Shown here: piece by piece, positions 35,752-46,692 of the stretch
Layout: each line of letters begins with the position of its first letter
How positions within the stretch are numbered: position 1 is the first letter of the stretch
Source: Hypholoma sublateritium FD-334 SS-4
Lineage: Eukaryota; Basidiomycota; Agaricomycetes; Agaricales; Strophariaceae
Reading direction: 5' to 3'
DNA: 64,000 nt
Assembly (NCBI GenBank): GCA_000827495.1
Contig: KN817521.1
Span: 496,001-560,000 of the forward strand
Notes under the pieces: generated by a model
What the model was told of the DNA's origin: nothing
Seen by the model: only the letters and a program-made list of their open reading frames with translations
Databases searched by the model: none
Position numbers and translations under genes: made by a program

Positions 35752-36226
35752 TCATGCGAGAGTTATGCGAGATAATCGTCGGGTTTGTGTGGGTAGGTCG
35801 GCTAACCACCATCGATGTGCAGAGGCAACACGTGTATCAGCCCTTGATCTATCCTTGTGGTGTCGAATCTCGATAAATACGAAAAGACTGAAGTGAAAAG
35901 GATTCCAACGCCCATGACTTTGGCTCCTGCTATATTTTACGGAGACATGTAGTACCAATTATAATAGAGTTAAAGCAGGCATTTATTAGGCCGCTCAGGA
36001 TGTATAGCTAAACGGCGTGGAAAAGGCGTGCAAGCTCAATATACTTTTAGTTACGTCATGGCTGTAAAATGACCGTGCCTCAGTGCCGTAGTTCCGAGAA
36101 ATGTACATCTTCTGCCTCTTCCTGTTCACTTTACATACTTCTCCTTATACCCTTCCGCTTACGTTCCTTGCAAACACTTAAGTACACTCACCAGTCACTG
36201 TGCACAACCCGCCGTTCAACTTTGTC
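35752..36226. other. intergenic region before NTE1
   Basis: This 475-bp stretch between two plus-strand genes should hold the lyase 3' end and the NTE1 promoter. A pyrimidine-rich block at 36105-36165 precedes the NTE1 start. Nothing else is identifiable. Confidence 0.5.
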
Positions 36227-39200
36227 ATGGAGGTTGATCCCCTCCTAGTCGAGACTATTGATCGCCATCCATTGGTCTCGTTGGTATCGGCTTGTTTCTG
36301 GGTAATATGTAAGTCGAATCCTGCTATTCATTCCCTTCGAAACTCAGTGATAACTTATCAAATGAAGTGTGGCTACTATCATGGACGAAATCGCTGGTCG
36401 CATTCATAACCATAACCATTCCACGATTTGTATATTCCATATTGTCGTATTCGATGACTTTGACGGTGAGTATTAATGAAATCTTCTCGATCCCACCTGA
36501 ATGTTCAACGTTCATTTATCCTATTGTAGCTTGGATTCTGGAACTTCGCCATTCTTTTCGTATTCTCCGTGGTCACTCTTAACTACTGGATACGCTTCAA
36601 GTATCTCAACGATTATATGGACCTGAAGGAACCTCCTCTCGTCAAGCCAGATGTCAATGAACTACATCCTGACGTCAACGTCAACAGTGGTATGTCGGAT
36701 TCCTTTCTTTCTGCAGTCATCATCGTCTAAAGAATGGCCGAAGATCCCCCACCAACATTTCATAATTACCTCGATGACTTCCTGCAAGCGGTCAGGGTTT
36801 TTGGATTTGTGAGTAGATTATTTAATTCGACGGCATTTAATTAACAAATACCTCCCGTAGCTGGAGAAACCAGTATGCTGCCCTATGTGACATCTCCTTT
36901 GCTGGCCTAATCCACTTTTCAGGTGTTCCACGAACTTGCCCGTCACCTACAAACAAGGAGATTGATTGCTGGAGACAGTATATCCCTTGATCAAGACAAA
37001 AGCTTTTATTGCGTTGTAGAAGGGACTGTACAGGTATTTGCACAAACTGGGCATCGTCCTGAAGTCCAGCAGAGTTCATGGGATGATGAAGACATGAACG
37101 GTTATCAACTCCTCAACGAAGTGGGAAGTGGAGGCACTCTGTCTAGTCTCTTCACAATCTTAAGTTTATTCACCGAAGATGTCCAAATGAGTTGGCAAGA
37201 TGAATATCCTGATGTTTCTTCCGATGATATGCCACCTTTTGACGATGGAATGTCGACACTCAAGCCGCAAAGCCGGCAACGGCGAGCCAACTCTGATGTT
37301 TCCACATATGACCTTCGAGCACAAACCTCCCAGAGGACTCGTCGGTCTTCTGTCTCGTCCTCAGCGTCAACTGTGCATGCCCCTGGACATCGATCTCCTT
37401 CCCGAAGTGCCTCTTCGGACGACGATGATCATGAATTCACGCCAATTATGCCGAGAACTTCGCTGCCCCGGATGCGGACAGATCCTCCTGAATCGCTGCG
37501 CCGATCGGGAGTCGTTGCGCGCGCTACAGTTGACACCACACTAGCTGTCATCCCGGCCGAAGCTTTCCGTCGTTTAACAAAGCAATTTCCCAAAGCGACC
37601 GGCCACATCGTACAAGGTGAGTAAACTTACTCTCTTTATCGTAGTATCATGATGTAACCTCTTCGCAGTGATTCTCACCAGATTTTCGCGCGTAACATTT
37701 AATGCAGCGCATAAATACCTCGGACTGACCGCTGAAGTACTTCGTACTGAAAAGGCTATTAACGATATTGCTTGTCACCCTCTTCCACCCTCTTTCTATG
37801 AAGGTGGTGGCTTACAATATCTACGGCAACGTTTCGACGGCGCCAGCTCTAATACTTCGGAATCAGATAGCGACTATTTCAGTTTCACCCAGTCACAACA
37901 TACGCAAAGCCCTATTTCCGCAGCGAAATCGGCCTCCATCTCGGCCTCTTCTTCTACTGCTTCTCTGGGCAAGATCAGCGACAATCCCATTCCTTTAAAA
38001 CCTTCGTTCTACAAGGGTCTGTCTCGTGCTAGTTCGATCAATTCTTCGCGACACATGGTTCAGGCTGGTGATTTACTCATTGCCCACGGGAGCTTCAGTG
38101 ACTACCCTCGATACATGTCGCGAACATATAGCGTGGCGAATACCCCTCGAGTGCCTTCGTCTTCAATAGACGACATAGATCAGGGGAAGAAAATGAAGGC
38201 CCAAAGGCCAACTCGATGGTCTGTAGATGATTTCGATCTTCGAGAGGAGGTCATGTCATGCATCGCTAAATCTATCGGTCTCCTCCAACCTCCTCTAAGT
38301 CATGGTGACCCAGAATCGCCTAAATCGCCGCCATCGGAATACCGCAATAAGACCACAACAAGCGCCTTTAATTCCCCGTTTGGTTCGCTATCTTTACTGG
38401 ATATCGGTGACGACGCATCAAGCACTGCCGGCGCATCTACCGCATCAATGAGCAACAATCTCAGTGGACTTGACAACGAGGTTGAAATCTTGTTTTACGC
38501 CGCTGGAACCACTCTTGCAAAGGCAGGAGAGGTCAATACAGGTATGAACGCCAACTTGTTCTACAATTTACAATACTCAATTGAATTGTTTTAAAATACA
38601 GGTTTATTCTACGTTATTGAAGGTTTCCTTGATATTTTGTTACCAGAGAAAGATACCAGTAAAGACCCTCATGTACCGTCTAAAAATACTCGTTCTCCAC
38701 CTGATTCAGACGCCTCGGAGCCTTGGAGGTCGCCACCGAACCCTACTGCGAAGAAAGTAGAAGAACAAAAATTACTATTCACTGTCAAACCTGGCGGCAT
38801 CGCTGGATATTTGGGTTTGTACTATTTCTGAGCGGTTTATATACTATACTCATAGGCGCATTTTGTAGCCTCACTTTCAAATACTGCGTCATACGTCGAC
38901 ATCAAAGCCAAAACCGATACATATGTTGGTTTCCTACCTTTGCATGCCCTTGAGCGTATTCTGGAAAAGCGACCCATTGTGCTGCTGACTTTGGCGAAAC
39001 GTTTAATATCCCTACTGTCCCCGCTCAGTATGTGGTTCGCACCGCTCTCTATAGTAACATATTAATGTGTCATACAGTATTGCATATCGACGCTTCATTG
39101 GATTGGATGCAAGTCAACGCCGGACAGGTTCTTTGGCGTCCTGAAGACATTAGCGATAGCTTCTATATTGTCATCAATGGACGTTTGCGAGCGATTACTG

Positions 39201-41857
39201 AGTCAGAGAACGGCAAAGTCTCGATAGTCGGAGAGTACGGTCAGGGCGATACGGTCGGTGAACTGGACGTAATCACTAGCTCCCCGAGAAGAAGCACTGT
39301 GCATGCTATTCGTGACACGGAATTGATCAGAATGCCACAGACTTTGTTCAACGCTATATCTGCAAGGTAAATTTACCTCCTGCTTGTTAACCTGAAAACT
39401 CTACTAATCACTGCTATTGTGTCACTAGAAACCCTCAGACAACCGCACAGTTCGTTGCATATTTATTGTGTTGCTTCAAACCATTTCTATAATTTCTTTG
39501 ATATAGGTTGCTGCGCATGATTGCTTCCCGGGTACGAGATGAAGTGGATAATACGTCCACTGGCCAACAAAGGAAGGCTGGGATATCTGGTGCTGAACTC
39601 GGGCACAACAATACTAACCTGAAGACCGTGACTGTATTGCCTGTATCTCGCAACGTGCCAGTTGAGGCTTTTGCAAAGAAGCTTCAGGCTGCATTGGAAG
39701 GAATAGGTGCCTCCACTTCCTACTTGAATCAAGCAATAATCGCAAACCACCTTGGACGACATGCATTCACCAGAATGGGAAAACTAAAAGTCCGTTGAAA
39801 TCAGCCCCCTTTCATATTAATTTGACTTATACAATCACCCATAGTCTGCAGGGTGGCTTGCTGATCAAGAGCAACGGTTCCATACCGTCCTCTACGTGGC
39901 TGATTCCCCGGTCAACAGCCCATGGACACAGACTTGCATCCGGCAAGCAGATTGCGTCATGATTGTCGGTATGGGAGATGACCCATCCATCGGAGAGTAC
40001 GAACGGCTCCTTCTCTCGATGAAGACCACCGCTCGGAAGGAGCTTGTTCTCCTCCATCCAGATAGATCTGTGACTCCTGGAACAACACGTTTGTGGCTCA
40101 AGGTCAAATTTTACTCAATTTGCGGCATGCTTGTATCTGACATAAGTTCCAGAATCGGCCATGGATCCATCAGCATATCCATGTTGAACTGCCTGTCAGT
40201 ACTTCTTGTTGTTGAAATTCAGCATCAGTGCTAATAACCAGAATCAGGGACTGGTTGTACCAATAACCAAATCCACTCTTCCTAAAGATCCAGACGCTGT
40301 GATAGCACTGAAAAACTTAAAGGAGAAAGTGCAGATCGAGATTCAGAAATACCGGCGAGGCCCCGCCGACATTCGACCACAGCGGTTGCCTCATATCAAC
40401 GATTTTTCCCGATTGGCGAGGCGTATATGTGGCAGATCCATTGGTCTGGTTCTTGGAGGGGGTGGAGCCCGCGGGATTGCTCATCTGGTTTGTTTGCATA
40501 TATATCTAGCGCATTGGGTTTGACCGAGCAGTGTGTTTAGGGTGTCATTCGTGCCATGGAAGAATATGGAATACCAATTGATCATATCGCTGGTTCGTCT
40601 AGTCTTTTTCTAATATATCTTGAAGGAAACTAACCCTTTGAGGCAGGTACCAGTATTGGAGCATTTATTGGAGGACTGTATGCCCGTGAGGGGGACTTGA
40701 TTTCAAGTACTGCTCGAGCCAAACAATTCAGCGGAAGAATGGGTAACATCTGGAGGATACTTTCTGATGTGACCTACCCTATTGTTGCATATACAACAGT
40801 TAGTCCTCAAATTGCTTACTTCAGTCTTCCGTTTTGATTTTTGTCCAGGGACACGAATTCAACAGGTCTCTTTACAAAGTTTGTGCTCCTAATTCTTTCT
40901 TAGAAAGCATTCTAAGGCTTATAAACAGGCTTTCTACGACCTTCATATCGAAGACATGTGGCTCCCATACTTTTGCAATACAACAAACATCATGACATCT
41001 CGGATGGAAATACACGAAACCGGCTATGCCTGGCGCTTTATCCGTAAATATGACTTTCTTACTACGATAAGGCACTCTCATAAAGCTATTCGCACCAGGT
41101 GCTTCTATGACTTTGGTTGGCCTTCTGCCTCCTTTATGTGATAATGGCAGTCTCTTGGTGGATGGTGGCTACAGTAAGTCCCCACAAGCTGTTCCGTTGA
41201 TAATAGCTGATGTCTGATTAGTCGATAACTTACCAGTCGGTCGTTCCCCTTTGTCTTCGTTCCACGGTTCTAACTATATCATGTTTATAGGTAGCAGCTA
41301 TGGCATCCATGGGTGCGAGCACTATCTTTGCGTCTGATGTTGGCTCTGTAAGATCCTATTTTCTCTTCCAGACTGATGGCCGTCTCACTTTGTTCCTCTC
41401 ACTTTGTTCCTCTCACAAAGATCGATGACAACTCGCCGAGAAACTTTGGCGATACGATTTCGGGATGGTGGCTTCTTATAAACAGATGGAATCCATTCTC
41501 AAATGCTAGAAATATCCCCGCCATCACGGAAATTCAGAGTCGCCTGGCATAGTAAGCTGACTTTGCGACCACAAGGATGCCGAATTGACGCCGATTTGTA
41601 GTGTGTCTAGTGTGAATACACTGGAGCAAGCCAAAGTTGCCAAGAACTGTCTTTATCTACCGATGCCGGTGCAAGACTACGGGACGATGCAGTTCGGTAA
41701 ATTTGACGAGCTCTTAAAGAAAGGTTATCATGGGGCCATCGATATTCTGGACAAGCTGGAAACGGACGGTCGCCTCCCTTCTGCAATGATTGATAGCAAA
41801 GATGGGCAAGTAGGGGGGAAAAAGAAAGGAAGAAGTGCTCGCCGAAACTCTATCTAA
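36227..41857 (+). CDS. NTE1: lysophospholipase NTE1 (patatin-type phospholipase B)
   Basis: ER-membrane serine hydrolase that deacylates phosphatidylcholine to glycerophosphocholine and controls membrane lipid turnover. It is very intron-rich (about twenty exons, roughly 1,500 residues). An N-terminal hydrophobic segment and a second pair ([19 protein letters not shown], then [14 protein letters not shown]) anchor it. The middle carries cyclic-nucleotide-binding-like domains, seen in [31 protein letters not shown] and [14 protein letters not shown], separated by Ser-rich inserts. The patatin domain is complete: [16 protein letters not shown] (oxyanion loop), [12 protein letters not shown] (nucleophile Ser in GxSxG), [23 protein letters not shown] (catalytic Asp in DGG), and ASDVGS. 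The dyad is intact, so an active enzyme is expected. The C-terminus is Lys/Arg rich ([14 protein letters not shown]). The start is the first ATG before the first membrane helix. Confidence 0.94.
41384..41411 (+). repeat. tandem 14-bp duplication within an NTE1 intron
   Basis: The unit TCTCACTTTGTTCC occurs twice head to tail, followed by a partial third copy. It lies in the intron between DVGS and IDDNSP of NTE1. It is pyrimidine-rich and just upstream of the acceptor, so it extends the polypyrimidine tract. It is probably a replication-slippage product. Confidence 0.85.
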
Positions 41858-42257
41858 ACATTGTGGATGGGAAGGAAGAATGATTCTCGGCACTCTTGCT
41901 CTTGAATTCATTTCCAGGGCATTCAAGCATTGGACTTGCTAATCACAACCATGTGCAACCTCATATATGTCGTGTAAATCATAGGTATACGTAAATTGGG
42001 CAACAGAATGGGAACTAGATAAATATTGTACTGTAATTATTTTGACCAATACAGTCTGACTTCGTGAAAGCAGTTATGCATCTGGGTGCAGGACAGAGTA
42101 GCCCCTGTCCGCATGCTTAAAACGCGGGCCGCTCCGGCCGTCCAAGCACCAAACACAAGCCTTCCCCATAAATTACATCGTCATTGGCCTTGTCCTACCT
42201 TGCTTACTTGTTGTACCTTTACCCTGTCTTTGCGGCTGCAACTAACTTCCGAATTTC
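41858..42257. other. intergenic region between NTE1 and VPS33
   Basis: This 400-bp stretch separates two plus-strand genes. AT-rich sequence after the NTE1 stop gives way to a pyrimidine-rich leader before the VPS33 start. No gene is supported. Confidence 0.5.
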
Positions 42258-44961
42258 ATGCCGTCCGGAGACCACCCCACCTCGGGTGCAGATGTGGACG
42301 TACAATTGGATGTGAATATTCTCAAGGAAATAGCGAAGAAGGATCTCATCGACGCGTTGAATTCTGTCAGTCTCATTGTTATCTATTTTCAACGAACGCT
42401 ACTGAATATGGGATTCGGCTCCAGGTGAATGGCGCAAAGACTCTCGTTCTGGATGCCTCTCTCGCAGGCCCGCTTGGCCTTGTCACGGAGGTGTCATTGC
42501 TGAAGGCTAGTCTCCATAATCATGTGGTTCACTTCTTTTGCTGAAGATGAAGTTCAGCACCATGGCGTGGACAAGATGTTCTGGTTAGAGCCAGGGCCCC
42601 TAACGTCTTCTACCCCGAATATTGTGTATATCTGTAGGCCGCGGATTAGCTATGTAAAAATTATTGCTGGTTAGTTCTCATGTCAAAACATTATACGCTG
42701 CCTGACACGACTCAAGATCACATCAAAAGACACGCTAAGGAGTCGAGGAAACACAATTATACGATATTGCTGGTTCCACGTATATCGACCTTGGTTTCTC
42801 GAATATTAGAAGAAGAGGGTGTTCTTGGGGACGTTACAATTGCATCATACAACCTGCAATTTATACCAATTGCGGAAGACGTGATATCTCTGGAGCACGA
42901 GAATGCATTGCGCGAATTGTGGGTGGTGAGTGAGGATATATGCCCTTTCTAGCTAGCTGGGTGACTCATGCATGTGTCTTCTAGGATGGGGACGAGACCG
43001 TTATATTCGATTCTGCACAAGCTCTCCTCGCGATACAGAAATTGTATGGCCCCTTCCCACAGATCATAGGCAAAGGCGACTACGCTCAGGCAAGCTCTAG
43101 TACCAAATCAAGCCAGGAATTGCGGGCTAAAAACGAGACTTTAGCGGCTGGCGACTCTTCTGACACGCCAAAGTCCAAAAGCAGCGAACAACACACGCGA
43201 AGAGCCACTGTCGGGCTCACCTAAAATTGATTCCCTGATCATTCTAGATCGCCGGGTTGATATGATAACGCCTTTTCTTACACAACTAACATACGAAGGT
43301 CTCGTGGATGAACTCGTCGGTATCAAAAACTGTGAGCTTTCGCTATTCTCAAACTCTCAAGAGATTAACTATAATCCAAGCACATGTTGAACTTCCTGTA
43401 TCTCTCTTGACCCCGCCAACGGCCGGACCTTCTAATCCTTCAAGCAGTTCTTCTCCGGTAGCAGGTACAAGTACTGTCCCAGTAGTCCCGGTGAAGAAAG
43501 AAACGAAGAAAAAGCATCATTTGACAACTACCACGGACCCACTCTTTGCCGAACTGAGAGATCTCAATTTCTCCTCTGTTGGAAAGAAACTCAACAAAGT
43601 CGCGCGAAGATTAGATGAGGATTACAAGGTCTGCTGCGTGAAAATTTCCAACCCTCCGACCATTACTCATAATTCATCATCCTACCATTCAAGACAAATC
43701 TTCAAACGAAGACAGTCGCTCAGTTGAGAGATTTTGTGGGGAAATTAGGTGGTTTGCAGACTGAGCATCAAGCACTCCGACTTCGTGAGTCGACGCGTTA
43801 TTTTTCTTGAAATAAATTCTTATCGAAGTGGACAGACACTGCTCTCTCCGAGATGATAGTTCCGTTGACAAGAACGGATATTTTTAACAAGTCCTTAGAA
43901 ATTCAACAAAGTAATCTCATATTAATCTTTGTGAAGCTGTGTTGACCGCATGCTCAGACTTGCTCGCATCTTATGAGGTTACCGCACAATTGAATGCCAT
44001 TGAGGATTTGATAGCGCAAGGTGCCGAGATGCAAATAGTTCTTCGCCTTTTATGTCTTGCAAGCTTAACAGGGGGCGGCGTCAAGGCCAAGAACCTGGAA
44101 AATATTAAGCGTGAGATTTTGCAAGTATGTCAAGTTTTCTCCTTATGACGATATCAGTTACTTATACTTGCCTTGCCCAGGCCTACGGATACGAATATCT
44201 GCCGTTACTGCTTTCTTTATCCGCTCCATCACTTGCTGTATTGTTGCCGAATCCCCTACCCCCTTCCACGCCGTCAATTGTGGCTGGATTAAAGTTTCCT
44301 TTTATACAACTTCGGAAATCGCTGCGCCTTCTTATCGACGATAACCCAGAAGCCTTGGACGAGATCGAGAACGATATCAGCTTTGTATATTCTGGATATG
44401 CGCCTATTAGCGTTCGACTTGTCCAATGTATCGCGCAGAAAGGCGGTGTCATCAGCAATCCGGCCGAGAAAGAGAAGGTCAGCGGCGATGCGAGCAACGC
44501 AGCGAACCAGAGGAAGATATCTATAGGCAAAGTGCAGGCACATCCTATTGTCGGCTGGAAAGGGTTCGAGGATGTCATTTCCATAATCCCGGGACGAACA
44601 GTGGAAATACTCCAGAAGGTCTCGAACAAAGTGGCACCTTCCCCCTCGATGGGTGAGTATTAGCAGGTCAGTATCTTGATTGAGACTAATTACAAGGATG
44701 CATGGCTGCAGAGACAACTACCGTCGTGTTCTTTTTAGGTGGCTGCACTTATACTGAGATTGCAGCTCTTCGATGGGTGGGACGTCAGAACAAGGGCAAG
44801 TTATTATTTCTTCCTGATATCAGTGGATCTTGCTCAATTATCAACGGCCAGGCCGCAATTTTTTAATTGCAACTACTGGCATCATTAGCGGAGCGAGTAT
44901 CATAGATGGCATTGCTGGCATCTCGTCGACAGGTTCCAAAGGCATATCGGCCAATGTGTAG
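42258..44961 (+). CDS. VPS33: VPS33, Sec1/Munc18 subunit of HOPS/CORVET
   Basis: SM-family protein that chaperones SNARE assembly for endosome and vacuole fusion as part of the HOPS and CORVET tethers. About ten exons and roughly 690 residues. Landmarks are DALNSVNGAKTLVLDASLAGPLGL, CRPRISYVKII, YTILLVPRISTLVSRILEEE, LQFIPIAEDVISLEHE, IDSLIILDRRVDMITPFLTQLTYEGLVDEL (the SM core strand), FSSVGKKLNKVARRLDE, and the C-terminal VVFFLGGCTYTEIAALRWV followed by FLIATTGIISG. One intron, 43090-43144, must be read with a GC donor (GCAAGC) to join GDYAQ to RLATLLTR; with GT donors only, the frame fails. Apart from that the gene appears intact. A Ser/Pro-rich loop of about 50 residues follows the SM core. 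Confidence 0.93.
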
Positions 44962-45781
44962 GGAATCCACGCACAGTACGGCTTCTCAGAACACTTTCAC
45001 AAGCACGAGCACATGGCTTGGGCGAACTGTTCTGTGTTTAGAAGGATGAATGATCAAGTTCAAACAACGTTCCTGATCGAGTTACGCGACGCGTTTGTTT
45101 GTTGTTTGCCCGTCCACTCCGTAGGCCGCGGTACCCCCGTCACCCTCGGGATGGGATTGGGGCACCGAGAGGCGAGGACATGTCGAACAACCGCGAATCG
45201 AGTTCAGAAGTCATCCCGACTGAGTCAATATTATAGGCTATTTTGTAATTCGAAAGGGAGGCGACAATACAGCATGATCAAGGGCTTTGGTTCGGCTCTG
45301 GACCGGGTGACTAAACGGATTACCCCTGCCACTCGGTATGGATTGATAACTGGGATTTCGCGGCCAAACGTGTGCAGTCTACATACCCCGATGGACAAAG
45401 TGCAATGCATGATGGTGACATCGTGGCTGGATGCATCGCGCACTGAAGGGAAACCTTGTTGGGGCCGGCAGAGAGCGAGATGCGGGGGGTGCCCGGGGTC
45501 TCAGATAGACGATCGAAGTCCTGTCATTTGAATGCTCTCGTATAAGTTCCGTCAACCTGAACCAAAATGCATCTTTGAACCTTTTTCCCTGCGCCCACTT
45601 TTAAACCTTGCTACATCTGCTGGCCCCTTGTAAGCATTTTTCAGCCTCGTTTTTTGTTTCATTCCGATGCTCATTTCTCCTTTTCCCTGAGACAGATTCC
45701 CTCCTTTCTGACCCTCCTGAAAATCGCACCCGCCCTCTCTTTTTTGCACTCAACTTCACCGGTTTATAATCTCAACCGCTC
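44962..45781. other. intergenic region before the YABBY/HMG-like gene
   Basis: This 820-bp stretch lies between two plus-strand genes. A frame of 172 codons at 45013-45531 (+) has no recognisable protein content. A strongly pyrimidine-rich block (45640-45770) directly precedes the small downstream gene, suggesting high expression. Confidence 0.5.
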
Positions 45782-46179
45782 ATGGCTCCCCGCGCTGCAT
45801 CCAACAAGGCTTCCGCTGCTGAAAAGCCAGCCAAGAAGGGTAGGTTATTTTTATCTTGTCCATCATCATCATTCTCAGCGGCATTTTGTTCAGTCAAGTC
45901 CACGGGCGGAGGTGGTGCCAAAAAGAAGTTGTCAGCGTTTAATAAATTCATGGTGTGTTTCTCCCATCCCCCCAAAAATTCCGATTTTCTCAATTGGTCC
46001 CGTCTTATCGCGCAGCAAAGCGAGATGGCGCGTCTTAAGGAGACGGAGCCTGATATGCAGCACAAAGACAGGTGCGTACCCGCGCCAAGTTGTGGCGAGC
46101 GGCGTCTGATAACTTTCTTAGGTTCAAGTTGGCTACTACCAACTGGAAAACTTCCAAAGAGAACCCCAAGGCAGCCTAA
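45782..46179 (+). CDS. small YABBY/HMG-box-like nuclear protein
   Basis: A protein of only about 75 residues spread over four exons, the first ending near 45839 and the last spanning about 46122-46179. The N-terminus is Ala/Lys-rich and basic (MAPRAASNKASAAEKPAKK), followed by a Gly-rich linker. The C-terminal half is KKKLSAFNKFM, QSEMARLKETEPDMQHKDR and FKLATTNWKTSKENPKAA. This S-x-[FY]-N-x-F-M / N-W-K pattern matches the YABBY domain and the related HMG box, which bind the DNA minor groove. Such very small fungal versions are probably chromatin proteins, but the specific role is unknown. The gene is missed by frame-length methods because no exon exceeds about 60 codons. The start is the only ATG after the pyrimidine-rich leader, and the stop TAA lies at 46177. 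Confidence 0.85.
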
Positions 46180-46692
46180 AGAGTGCGCCATCGATCGCCC
46201 GTTGTTTAGATATCAGCCTTCCCCCACTTTCCCCCTTGTTTCCATATAATCATATTCACAAGTCTATGCATCATGCATCCCTGCTTATCTTACTCGGTTG
46301 TGTAGCTATTGGTTTGGGTGTAGTTTTGCTGTCGTTTTGTTCCCCGATTTTGCGGGTTGCTGTCTTAGTGTTTGCATTTTTATTACATATATACGTACGA
46401 TACATAGTTGGTTTTCTGCAGTCCAATACGCATACCCTTGAACTCGTATGCCAGCTGGCAGGGAGCGCGCGGGGTGCTGGCGCGCCGCTTGCGGGGTACG
46501 GAATGATCCTGATCTGATCTCGTGCCTCGATGCGTCACTGCGTGCCCGTATGCCGCCTGCAGTGTGCAAGAGCCATCCTCTCTCGGTCACTTGAGGATGT
46601 GAATCGTGTCTTATCGGTTTCATTCTCGCCATATATTTCCTATCTACCCCGACAATCTTCATCTCCCGCTTGCTGCTTGACGGTCCCCCAAC
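46180..46692. other. intergenic region before the F-box gene
   Basis: This 513-bp stretch should hold the 3' end of the small YABBY-like gene and the F-box gene promoter. No coding signal is seen. The part before 46692 is mixed pyrimidine-rich leader. Confidence 0.5.

Noticed and set aside
43040..43225. Apparent frameshift in VPS33
   Set aside because: Resolved by a 55-bp GC-AG intron (43090-43144) that restores the conserved sequence without any indel.
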